Positions 1-5,432 of a DNA stretch of 9,987 nucleotides are shown in pieces. The notes under the pieces are model-generated. The model did not search any database, had not been told where the DNA came from, and saw only the letters and a program-made list of their open reading frames with translations. This DNA is from Kingella pumchi (GTDB lineage: Bacteria; Pseudomonadota; Gammaproteobacteria; Burkholderiales; Neisseriaceae), in assembly GCF_022288825.1 (NCBI RefSeq), contig NZ_JAKOOW010000025.1, forward strand, positions 3,609 to 13,595. Direction: 5' to 3'. Position 1 is the first letter of the stretch. Each line of letters starts with the position of its first letter. Both the position numbers and the translations under genes were made by a program.

Positions 1-285
1 TACGGGGCGGCGGTGCGCCATCCAGCGGCTGTGCGGATCGGGATCGTCGGCAGGGGTGACGGCGTAGGCATCTCCGGCCACTTCAACCAGCGCCACCAAT
101 TCCCCGCCACGTTTGACGGCGACAATATCGCCCGTCTGCATGGTTTCTTTAAACGCGCGAATGGCCGCCGCGCCCTGCGGCCATTCGCCCAGACCGATCA
201 TGCCGCGCTGCAGGATGCCCGCCAGATGCGGCGCAAACTCGGCGGCTTGGCCGCTAGGGTGGATTTGCATATGCCAGTAGTTCAT
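1..285 (-). CDS. Partial N-terminus of a putative McrB-like restriction ATPase or related PUA/EVE-like protein
   Basis: The first 95 residues of a protein run leftward out of the window with no stop codon. The ATG at 283-285 begins MNYWHMQIHP; then come a GMIGLGEW stretch near residue 28, TGDIVAVKRG near 52, LVALVEVAG near 63, and W..HRRPV at the edge. From memory this pattern (MNYWH.Q.HP, IG.G.W, GD.V..K.G, .ALVEV.GD, W...R.PV) matches the N-terminal PUA/EVE-like segment of proteins that continue into McrB-type AAA+ GTPases or other modification-dependent restriction enzymes. The catalytic part lies outside, so the function is inferred. No strong Shine-Dalgarno precedes the ATG; the upstream bases are C-rich. 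It could also be a stand-alone EVE-like protein. Confidence 0.6.
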   Translation of the reverse strand, partial: MNYWHMQIHPSGQAAEFAPHLAGILQRGMIGLGEWPQGAAAIRAFKETMQTGDIVAVKRGGELVALVEVAGDAYAVTPADDPDPHSRWMAHRRPV

Positions 286-363
286 GGGTTGGGTCTCGGG
301 TGGCAGCCTGAAAAAGGGGGGGCAGGCTGCTTTGGGGTTTTCATTGTGTCGGAGTTTGCAGCT

Positions 364-375
364 TTCAGGCTGCCT
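364..375 (-). repeat. DNA uptake sequence (AG-kingDUS)
   Basis: Exact match TTCAGGCTGCCT, the complement of AGGCAGCCTGAA. DUS are bound by the minor pilin ComP during natural transformation. Confidence 0.85.
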
Positions 376-410
376 TTGAGGTTGTCTGAAACTTGTCGGG
401 CTGCTGCATT

Positions 411-555
411 CCCTCTCCCGCTTGCGGGGTAGGGTTAGGGTGGGGGCTGGTGCCGTTACGGTAACTTTATGTGCAGGCGGCACAACGCAGTTCTGCGAAC
501 TGCCACCCCCACCCCGACCCTCCCTCGCGCTTGGGGTGCAGGGGAGGGGGTTAGG
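411..555. repeat. Inverted pair of GC-rich REP-like elements
   Basis: The left arm (411-450) starts CCCTCTCCCGCTTGCGGGG and continues TAGGGTTAGGGTGGGGG. The right arm (503-555) is similar when read on the complement (CCCTCCCC..., then GAGGGAGGGTCGGGGTGGGGG), so the two arms face each other. The left arm contains the short inverted repeat expected of REP hairpins. Between the arms are two small palindromes: GTTAC/GTAAC (455-465) and GCAGTT-CTGCG-AACTGC (487-503). The layout resembles a BIME, two inverted REPs around a linker. REPs are typically spread by RAYT transposases; none is encoded here. Confidence 0.55.
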
Positions 556-627
556 TATGCATCGGATTTGGACGAAAACGAAATTCAGGCTGCTTTGGTT
601 TTTTTATTCCGTCGAAGCCTACGGGTT

Positions 628-639
628 TTCAGGCTGCCT
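628..639 (-). repeat. DNA uptake sequence (AG-kingDUS)
   Basis: Exact match TTCAGGCTGCCT. A one-mismatch copy lies upstream near 583-594. Confidence 0.85.
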
Positions 640-680
640 TGTTGGGTTTTACAACCAAACCTAGCTCTGAGACTATTCGC

Positions 681-726
681 AAGGCAGCCTGAAAAGCCAT
701 TGCCGGTTTTCAGGCTGCTTTTTTAG
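681..726 (+). terminator. DUS-based stem-loop with T-tract, possible terminator
   Basis: Arms 681-695 and 707-721 pair over about 15 bp (core GCAGCCTGAAAA / TTTTCAGGCTGC) around an 11-base loop. The left arm contains an exact DUS (682-693), the right arm a one-mismatch copy. A run of Ts follows on the plus strand only. It would therefore end rightward transcription, although no rightward gene is seen before it. On the minus strand, downstream of the broken tannase gene, it lacks a U-tract. Confidence 0.5.
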
Positions 727-739
727 CGGCAGACAATCT

Positions 740-751
740 TTCAGACGGCCT
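740..751 (-). repeat. DNA uptake sequence of the Neisseria type (AG-DUS)
   Basis: TTCAGACGGCCT is the exact complement of AGGCCGTCTGAA, the AG-DUS of Neisseria sensu stricto, unlike the AGGCAGCCTGAA dialect elsewhere in the window. It touches the stop codon of the tannase-like pseudogene (752-754). Confidence 0.85.
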
Positions 752-1360
752 TTATTTCTCCTTGGCAATCCTGTCTATCCAGTCAAACAGCTCGTTCAAA
801 TCGTAATCGCCGCTGTGCGGCACGTCCCACGGCAGGGCGTAATCGACGGATTTGCCGCTGTTTTGCAGCTTGGCGGCGAGGATGGCGCTGACGGCGAGCG
901 AGGTGTCGCGGTCCTTGGTGCCGACGCGGATGCGCCAGTGCTGCGTGGGCGTGTGGGCGATGTAGGGCATGGGGCTCATCATTTTGACGGTTTGCGCGTC
1001 GGCCTTGCCCGCGCCTTTGACGGTGCTGTGTTGCGCGGCAAAGGCGGTGAAGTGGCGCTTGTCTTGGGTTTGGCTGCCGAAAAGTTGGTTTTCGCCGGTG
1101 GACAAATCCACGCCGTCAAAGGCGGGCGGGGTTTTCTGGCGGCCGGCTGCGGCGGCGTATTTATCGAAATCGACGGCGGTAACTTTGCCGCCGGACACGG
1201 TGAGCCAGTTGCGCTCGGACAAGTCTTTGCCTGCGTCCAGCGCAGTTTGCGCGGACTGGGCGAGCAGCGCGGCGATGTGGTCTTTGAAACTGCCGTTGCC
1301 GTTTTTGTCGAGCGTGAGCGGTTTGCCTTGGGCGTTTTTGAGTTTCAGGCTGTTGAGATA

Positions 1361-1367
1361 GGGGGGG
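1361..1367 (-). repeat. Homopolymer C7 (coding strand) at a frameshift in the tannase-like gene
   Basis: Seven Gs on the plus strand are read as seven Cs in the gene. With 5 or 8 Cs the frame would run from FAP into YLNSLKLKNAQG; with 7 it ends soon after at PPISTA-stop. Such tracts slip easily and are used for phase variation in Neisseriaceae, but the other two lesions make regulated switching unlikely here. Confidence 0.6.
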
Positions 1368-1378
1368 CGAACTGGGGT

Positions 1379-1393
1379 TTCAGGCTGCCTGAA
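1379..1393. repeat. Palindromic DNA uptake sequence inside the tannase-like pseudogene
   Basis: TTCAGGCTGCCTGAA reads as AG-kingDUS on the minus strand and as AGGCTGCCTGAA (AG-simDUS-like) on the plus strand. It encodes part of QLSGSLKPQ in the pseudogene. Confidence 0.8.
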
Positions 1394-1597
1394 AGCTGTT
1401 TTTCGGCTGCGGTGAGTGTGCCTTTAACCAATTTGCGCTCGACATTGTAATCGAGCATGGTGATGTTCATTTTTTGGTAGTCGTTCACGCCGTGAAACTG
1501 CCATTCGTAGGCGGCATCGGCATGATCGAGGATGGAAATCGGGCAGTAGGCGGACACGGCGAAGATGCTGTCGTCGGCTTCAGCGGCACCGAGTTTT

Positions 1598-1609
1598 TTC
1601 AGACGGCCT
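1598..1609 (-). repeat. DNA uptake sequence of the Neisseria type (AG-DUS) within the pseudogene
   Basis: TTCAGACGGCCT, exact complement of AGGCCGTCTGAA, encodes part of YAGRLKKLG. It is the second of only two AG-DUS copies in the window. Confidence 0.85.
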
Positions 1610-2235
1610 GCGTAGTCTTTTTGGTTGGCCGACGCGCCGAGCAATACTGGATAAGGCGCCGCCCGCGCTGGTGCCGTTGGAAATGATTTTGCGTGCATCG
1701 CCCGCCATGGTTTTGTCGTTGGCTTTGAGATAGCGTACGGCGGCTTTCAAATCGACGATGGCGGCGAGTGCTTTGCCGGTGGGCGAGGTGCGGCCGCGTG
1801 CGCCGGGGCTGGCGACGACCAGGCCGCGCGACAGGGCAAGCTGCATGGCGTCTGCGCCTTTGTCTTCGCCACCGCGCCCTTTCTGGCCGGGAGTGCCGGC
1901 TTTGGCGGGCATTTAGCCGCTGATTTTGTTGGGCAGGAAAATCGGCGCGGTGTCGGCGGTGTAGTCGTTGATGCTGCCGCCGTGGAAATAGGCTTCGGGG
2001 ATGTAGATGTTGATGGTTTGGTAGTCGGCTTCGACGGGGTTTTTCACATAGGGGATGTTTTCAAAGGCGCGGTATTGCACGGTTTGGCCGTTGATTTCGG
2101 CGCTGCGGCTGGTGTGCGGCTGCTTGGCAAAATCCAAATCGGCGGCGTTTGCGCCTGCGGCGGCAAGGGCGGCGGCGAGCATCAGTGGTTTGGCGGGCAT
2201 GGGAAGGCTCCGTTTGCGGGTGGGAAAGAAGCGGC

Positions 2236-2264
2236 AGGGTAGGCATCTTGCGCGGCGCTGTCAA
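2236..2264 (-). promoter_or_regulatory. Candidate sigma70 promoter for the tannase-like gene
   Basis: On the minus strand a perfect -35 TTGACA (2259-2264) is followed after 17 bases by TACCCT (2236-2241), a weak -10. The start codon lies about 36 bases further on. The perfect -35 and ideal spacing are the support; the -10 matches only 3 of 6. Confidence 0.4.
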
Positions 2265-2270
2265 ACGGCA

Positions 2271-2302
2271 AAAGCAGCCTGAAAGGGTTTTCAGGCTGCT
2301 TT
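2271..2302. repeat. DUS-like perfect inverted repeat between divergent genes
   Basis: A 14-bp perfect stem (2271-2284 / 2289-2302, AAAGCAGCCTGAAA and its complement) has a 4-base loop. Each arm is a one-mismatch DUS (A in place of G at position 2). It lies between the two divergent promoters, so it is not placed as a terminator of either gene; it may insulate them. Confidence 0.7.
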
Positions 2303-2325
2303 GGGCGTGAGGGCAGGCTCTTAAC

Positions 2326-2354
2326 TTGACTTAACAAGCGCTTTGCAGTATTTT
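2326..2354 (+). promoter_or_regulatory. Sigma70 promoter of metNI
   Basis: TTGACT (2326-2331), a 17-base spacer, then TATTTT (2349-2354). This predicts a transcript starting near 2361 and a leader of about 118 bases before the metN ATG. Confidence 0.65.
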
Positions 2355-2380
2355 CGCCGCCGAGTTACACGCCGATTTGA

Positions 2381-2460
2381 CACAGCTTGCGGGCGTTAAA
2401 CCAGCTAAAGCGTTTGCAGAGTTTTCCAAGCCCGCTGTGCCGCACATCGGGCTTTGTTTT
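2381..2460 (+). promoter_or_regulatory. Candidate transcription attenuator in the metN leader
   Basis: A terminator hairpin pairs AAGCCCG (2428-2434) with CGGGCTT (2448-2454) and, past one mismatch, TGTG (2436-2439) with CACA (2443-2446) around a CCG loop; TGTTTTTATT follows. Upstream, CACA (2381-2384) and GCGGGC (2389-2394) can pair perfectly with TGTG (2436-2439) and GCCCGC (2430-2435), with a 4-base bulge. That destroys the left arm of the terminator. The two states exclude each other, as in an attenuator or riboswitch expression platform. The predicted leader contains no ATG, so there is no obvious leader peptide with Met codons. I cannot match a known SAM riboswitch consensus by eye. It could also be the 3' end of a ~100-nt small RNA. 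Confidence 0.55.
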
Positions 2461-2478
2461 TATTGTTGGAAGAGACCC

Positions 2479-3219
2479 ATGATTACTTTGGAACAGGTTT
2501 CCAAACGCTACCAAACCCGCGACAAGCAGTGGTTTACCGCCGTCGAGCCTACCGACCTGGCCATCGAAGAGGGCGAAATCTTCGGCCTGATGGGCTATTC
2601 CGGCGCCGGCAAATCCACCCTGCTGCGCCTGATCAACCTGCTGGAGCGCCCCGATTCCGGCCGCGTGCTGGTGGACGGCCGGGATTTGACCGCGATGAGC
2701 GCCGCCGAATTGAGAAAAGCGCGGCAAAACATCGGCATGGTGTTCCAGCAGTTTAACCTGCTGGCCAACCGCACGGTGGCGGGCAATGTGGCCTTTCCGC
2801 TGGAAATCGCCGGCTGGCAGCCTGGAAAAATCGCCGCGCGGGTGAAAGAGTGTTTGGAGATTGTCGGTTTGGCCGACCGCGCGCAGCATTATCCTGCCCA
2901 GCTCTCCGGCGGCCAGAAGCAGCGCGTCGGCATCGCCCGCGCGCTGGCGCCCAGCCCCAAAGTGATTCTGGCCGACGAGCCGACGTCCGCGCTCGACCCG
3001 GCCACCACCCGCAGCGTACTGGAGTGTTTGGAAGACATTAACCGCCGCTTTAACGTAACCATTGTGATTGTTACCCACGAAATGAGCGTGATCCGCCGCC
3101 TGTGCCGCCGCTCCGCGCTGCTGCACCACGGCCGCCTGCTCGAAGTGGTCGAAGTACGCGAGCGCCAGATTCTCGCCCGCACCGACATCGGCCGCGAACT
3201 GATCTCGGAGGAACTATGA
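2479..3219 (+). CDS. metN: Methionine ABC importer ATP-binding protein MetN (short form)
   Basis: A 246-residue ATPase that powers MetI in methionine uptake at the inner membrane. Visible motifs: Walker A GYSGAGKS (39-46), Q-loop VFQQF (88-92), signature LSGGQKQR (142-149), Walker B VILADEPTSALD (162-173) and H-loop VTHE (198-201). The protein ends soon after the ATPase core (…RELISEEL). It therefore lacks the ~100-residue C-terminal NIL/ACT-like domain through which E. coli MetN (343 aa) is inhibited by methionine; short MetN is known in Neisseria. The ATG at 2479 is preceded by GGAAGAG. In-frame TTG (2377) and GTG (2437) codons lie within the leader hairpins and were not used. The stop overlaps the metI start by 4 bases (ATGA). 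Other polar amino-acid ATPases look alike, but the pairing with MetI favours MetN. Confidence 0.9.
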   Translation: MITLEQVSKRYQTRDKQWFTAVEPTDLAIEEGEIFGLMGYSGAGKSTLLRLINLLERPDSGRVLVDGRDLTAMSAAELRKARQNIGMVFQQFNLLANRTVAGNVAFPLEIAGWQPGKIAARVKECLEIVGLADRAQHYPAQLSGGQKQRVGIARALAPSPKVILADEPTSALDPATTRSVLECLEDINRRFNVTIVIVTHEMSVIRRLCRRSALLHHGRLLEVVEVRERQILARTDIGRELISEEL

Positions 3220-3890
3220 ATTCCGGCACTTTCGACAACCTGCAGCGCCTGCTGCCCGAATTTTACAAAGCGCTGGGCGAAACGCTGGTGATGGTCGGCG
3301 TTTCCGCCACTTTTGCCGTGGTGGCCGGTGGCGCGCTCGGCATTTTGCTGTTTGCCAGCGCCCGCGGCCAGGTGTTTGCCCGCCCGGGGCTGAACGCCGT
3401 GCTGAACTGGCTGGTCAGCTATATGCGCGCTTTTCCGTTTGTGATTCTGATGATTGTGCTGATGCCGCTTACCCGCGCCATTGTCGGCACGTCTTTCGGG
3501 CCGCTGGCCGCTTCGGTGTCTTTGAGCATTGCCGCCAGCTTTTACTTTGCCCGTCTGGTCGAACAAAACCTGAACGAAGTGCCCAAAGGCGTGATTGAAG
3601 CCGCGCAGGCGATGGGGGCGACGCCGCTGACGATTATTTTCAAAGTGCTGGTCAACGAAGCGCGCGCCGGCCTGATTTTGAGCGTAACCATCCTGATTAT
3701 CGCCATTCTCGGCGAAAGCGCCGCCGCCGGCCTGATTGGCGGCGGCGGCATCGGCGATCTCGGCATCCGCTACGGCCACCAGCGCTATATGAAAGACGTG
3801 ATGGCCGCCGTCGTTTCCCTGCTCAGTGTAATCGTTATCCTGGTGCAAAGCATAGGCAACCGCTTATCCAAACATTTGGACAAGCGTTAG
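3216..3890 (+). CDS. metI: Methionine ABC importer permease MetI
   Basis: A 224-residue inner-membrane permease (E. coli MetI is 217). Hydrophobic segments lie near residues 23-47, 62-84, 95-112, 150-175 and 195-213, fitting the five helices of MetI. The cytoplasmic EAA loop that docks on MetN is EAAQAMGATPLTIIFKVL (from residue 128). The MetI-like segments SYMRAFPFVILMIVLMPLTR and IVGTSFG are present, as is the glycine-rich AAAGLIGGGGIGDLGIRYG. The start overlaps the metN stop (ATGA at 3216-3219) and has a strong GGAGGA site, implying translational coupling. The usual third gene, metQ, is not downstream; a DUS hairpin and an unrelated operon follow. The binding protein must be encoded elsewhere or be absent. 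Confidence 0.92.
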   Translation: MNSGTFDNLQRLLPEFYKALGETLVMVGVSATFAVVAGGALGILLFASARGQVFARPGLNAVLNWLVSYMRAFPFVILMIVLMPLTRAIVGTSFGPLAASVSLSIAASFYFARLVEQNLNEVPKGVIEAAQAMGATPLTIIFKVLVNEARAGLILSVTILIIAILGESAAAGLIGGGGIGDLGIRYGHQRYMKDVMAAVVSLLSVIVILVQSIGNRLSKHLDKR

Positions 3891-3909
3891 GGCATATTGT
3901 TTTTGCGCC

Positions 3910-3950
3910 AACAGGCAGCCTGAAAAGGTTTTCAGGCTGCCTGTTGTTTT
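3910..3950 (+). terminator. metNI terminator made of two facing DUS
   Basis: A perfect 17-bp inverted repeat (3910-3926 / 3929-3945) has exact DUS in each arm (3913-3924 and 3931-3942), then TGTTTT. It starts 19 bases after the metI stop codon. Paired DUS acting as terminators are well known in Neisseriaceae. Confidence 0.8.
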
Positions 3951-3992
3951 GGGTGGGTGGCGAATTATAGCTTTGCGCTATTGATGGCGAAA

Positions 3993-3998
3993 TATAAT
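3993..3998 (+). promoter_or_regulatory. Possible -10 element for the DUF896-pirin operon
   Basis: A perfect TATAAT sits in a locally AT-rich stretch. The nearest -35-like hexamer, TTGCGC (3973-3978), is only 14 bases away, so the -35 is unclear. The predicted leader would be about 115 bases. The rest of 3951-4110 shows nothing else I can name. Confidence 0.4.
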
Positions 3999-4121
3999 TT
4001 TATCCTGTCAATGCTTCCCCTTGTAAGCGCCTGCGGCGCCCATATGACGGGAACACGCGAAGAGCAGCGGTTGTTTTCAAACTGCCGGCTTCGCCATCAT
4101 CAAACCCATCAGGAGCACACC

Positions 4122-4355
4122 ATGCGCATTAACGAATTGGACCGTATCAACGAGCTGGCACGCAAAGCCAAAACCACCGCCTTGAGCGAAGCCGAAATTG
4201 CCGAACGCAACGCGCTGCGCCAAGCCTATCTGCGGCAGGTGTGCGGCCAGATGAACAACATTCTCTCCACCGTTACCGTTATCGACCCCGAAGGCCGCGA
4301 CGTTACCCCGATGAAACTGCGCGACGCCCAAGCCGCCGGCATGCAGACCCACTAA
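4122..4355 (+). CDS. DUF896 / UPF0291 family small protein
   Basis: A 77-residue soluble protein. The N-terminal helical hairpin (INELARKAKTTALSEAEIAE, then RNALRQAYLRQV) and the motif VIDPEGRDVTPMKL near residues 53-66 match the DUF896/UPF0291 family (B. subtilis YnzC). Members are usually 70-85 residues, fold as a helical hairpin and have no established biochemical role. AGGAG at 4111-4115 sets the ATG. The gene ends 33 bases before the pirin gene with no terminator between, so co-transcription is likely. The family is best known from Firmicutes, which makes its presence here mildly unusual; I cannot tell from sequence alone whether it was transferred. Confidence 0.8.
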   Translation: MRINELDRINELARKAKTTALSEAEIAERNALRQAYLRQVCGQMNNILSTVTVIDPEGRDVTPMKLRDAQAAGMQTH

Positions 4356-4388
4356 ATCCCCCAATCCGAAAACCGAAAGGAATCCACC

Positions 4389-5258
4389 ATGCGCAACATC
4401 CGCCAAATCTACCGCGCCCAAAGCCAACACTGGGTAGGCGACGGCTTCCGCGTCCAACCCCTGTTTTCCCACATGGGCGAAAACCGCGGCACCGATCCCT
4501 TTCTGATGCTCGATTACGCCGCACCCTACGAGTTTGCCCCCAACGAAACCCGCGGCCCGCGCGGCGTCGGCCAGCACCCGCACAAAGGCTTTGAAACCGT
4601 AACCATCGCCTACCACGGCGAAGTGGCGCACCGCGACTCCACCGGCGGCGGCGTGATCAAAGAAGGCGACGTGCAATGGATGACCGCCGGCGCCGGCGTA
4701 ATCCACGAAGAATTCCACTCCGAAGACTTCAGCAAACGCGGCGGCCTGTTCGAGATGGTGCAGCTGTGGGTCAACCTGCCGGCCAAAGACAAAAACACCC
4801 CGCCGCGCTACCAGCATCTGGCCAAGGAAAACATTCCGGTAGTCAATCTGCCCGACGAAGCCGGCCACCTGCGCCTGATCGCCGGCGAGCACGACAGCAC
4901 CCAAGGCGCCGCCGAAACCTTTACCGCCATGAATGTGTGGGACGTGGTCATCCGCCCGAACAAAGAAGCCGTGCTGCGCGTACCCGCCAGCCACAACCTG
5001 TCGCTGGTGATCCTGCGCGGCGAAGTGCTGGTGAACGGCAAAGACCGCGCCACTGCCGGCGAGCTGGCGGTCTTTGAAGACGGCGACGGCGAAATCACCC
5101 TGCGTGCCGGCAGCGAAGAAGTCAAAATCCTGCTGCTCTCCGGCGAGCCGATCAACGAGCCGGTAGTCGGTTACGGCCCCTTCGTGATGAACACCGCCGA
5201 AGAAATCCACCAAGCCATTCAGGATTTCAACCGCGGCCGCTTCGGCAATATCGACTGA
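4389..5258 (+). CDS. Pirin family protein (bicupin)
   Basis: A 289-residue cytosolic bicupin. The N-terminal cupin carries the pirin metal site: HPHKGFETVT supplies His63 and His65, and GAGVIHEEF supplies His106 and Glu108. These match the His-His-His-Glu Fe/metal ligands of human pirin and E. coli YhhW. The signature DPFLMLDYAAP lies near 36-46, and the C-terminal pirin domain (AMNVWDVVIRP… to GPFVMNTAEEIHQAIQDF) is complete. Some bacterial pirins have quercetin 2,3-dioxygenase activity and others bind metabolic enzymes; the substrate here is unknown. The ATG follows AAAGGA. It is probably the second gene of an operon with the DUF896 gene and is closed by a DUS terminator 26 bases after the stop. 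Confidence 0.93.
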   Translation: MRNIRQIYRAQSQHWVGDGFRVQPLFSHMGENRGTDPFLMLDYAAPYEFAPNETRGPRGVGQHPHKGFETVTIAYHGEVAHRDSTGGGVIKEGDVQWMTAGAGVIHEEFHSEDFSKRGGLFEMVQLWVNLPAKDKNTPPRYQHLAKENIPVVNLPDEAGHLRLIAGEHDSTQGAAETFTAMNVWDVVIRPNKEAVLRVPASHNLSLVILRGEVLVNGKDRATAGELAVFEDGDGEITLRAGSEEVKILLLSGEPINEPVVGYGPFVMNTAEEIHQAIQDFNRGRFGNID

Positions 5259-5284
5259 CACCCGGCAAAATCCGCCGCAAATAG

Positions 5285-5326
5285 CTTTCAGGCTGCCCGT
5301 GAAAACAGGCAGCCTGAAAGTTTTTT
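5285..5326 (+). terminator. Intrinsic terminator after the pirin gene, with DUS
   Basis: A perfect 13-bp stem (5285-5297 / 5308-5320) with a 10-base loop is followed by six Ts (5321-5326). The right arm contains an exact DUS (5307-5318); the left arm is a one-mismatch copy. Two further one-mismatch DUS (near 5343 and 5404) lie before the end of earP and face each other across about 50 bases. Confidence 0.85.
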
Positions 5327-5432
5327 AGGCGGTGGTTTTGTGCTTTCAGGCTGCTTGGTTCGCGCCGGCAGTTGCTACACGGGGTGTGCACCGTTGTATC
5401 TGTTGGCAGCCTGAAAACCGTATCGGCGGCGT

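Larger units (their letters stand above)
286..751. other. Gene-free 466-bp intergenic region, rich in repeats
   Basis: This lies between two leftward reading frames. I see no convincing gene: the open frames on the plus strand are proline/arginine-rich translations of repeat DNA. It holds, in order, a DUS near-match (302-313), a DUS (364-375), an inverted pair of REP-like elements (411-555), small hairpins between them, further DUS copies, and a DUS stem-loop (681-721). Confidence 0.7.
752..2200 (-). pseudogene. Disrupted subtype B tannase / feruloyl-esterase-like alpha/beta hydrolase
   Basis: Joined across its lesions, this encodes about 480 residues, close to the roughly 470 of Lactiplantibacillus tannase TanLp1 (subtype B). 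Tannases hydrolyse galloyl esters; the start MPAKPLMLAAALAAAGANA is a Sec signal peptide, implying export. Family landmarks remain: YVKNPVEADYQTINIYIPE, the oxyanion/nucleophile segment SNGTSAGGALS, AVSAYCPI, ADAAYEWQFHG, then DRDTS and WDVPHSGDYD, which match the Ser-Asp-His triad of TanLp1. Three lesions break it. An in-frame TAA at 1913-1915 sits where relatives have Tyr (PNKISG-stop-MPAKAGTPGQ). One extra base near 1645 shifts the frame after GALSS. A C7 run (G7 at 1361-1367 on the plus strand) shifts it after FAP. The C-terminal part is open to TAA at 752. The start at 2200 is chosen for the signal peptide. An exact AG-DUS (1598-1609) and a kingDUS palindrome (1379-1393) lie inside. Family assignment is strong; the specific substrate is uncertain. 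Confidence 0.85.

Noticed and set aside
13..432. Plus-strand open frame at the left edge
   Set aside because: Antisense to the McrB-like N-terminus and running into repeats; the minus-strand reading gives a recognisable protein pattern.
752..2200. Three separate short genes in the tannase region
   Set aside because: The segments form one continuous family alignment across the stop and frameshifts, so a single broken gene explains them.
2377..2478. Longer MetN starting at TTG 2377 or GTG 2437
   Set aside because: The extension lies in the leader hairpins and has no family similarity; ATG 2479 has a GGAAGAG site and begins like MetN.
2889..3848. Open minus-strand frame antisense to metN and metI
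   Set aside because: His/Gln/Asn-rich shadow of the importer genes.
4077..5261. Open minus-strand frame of 394 codons antisense to the pirin and DUF896 genes
   Set aside because: Low-complexity shadow of two recognised plus-strand genes; no recognisable domain.
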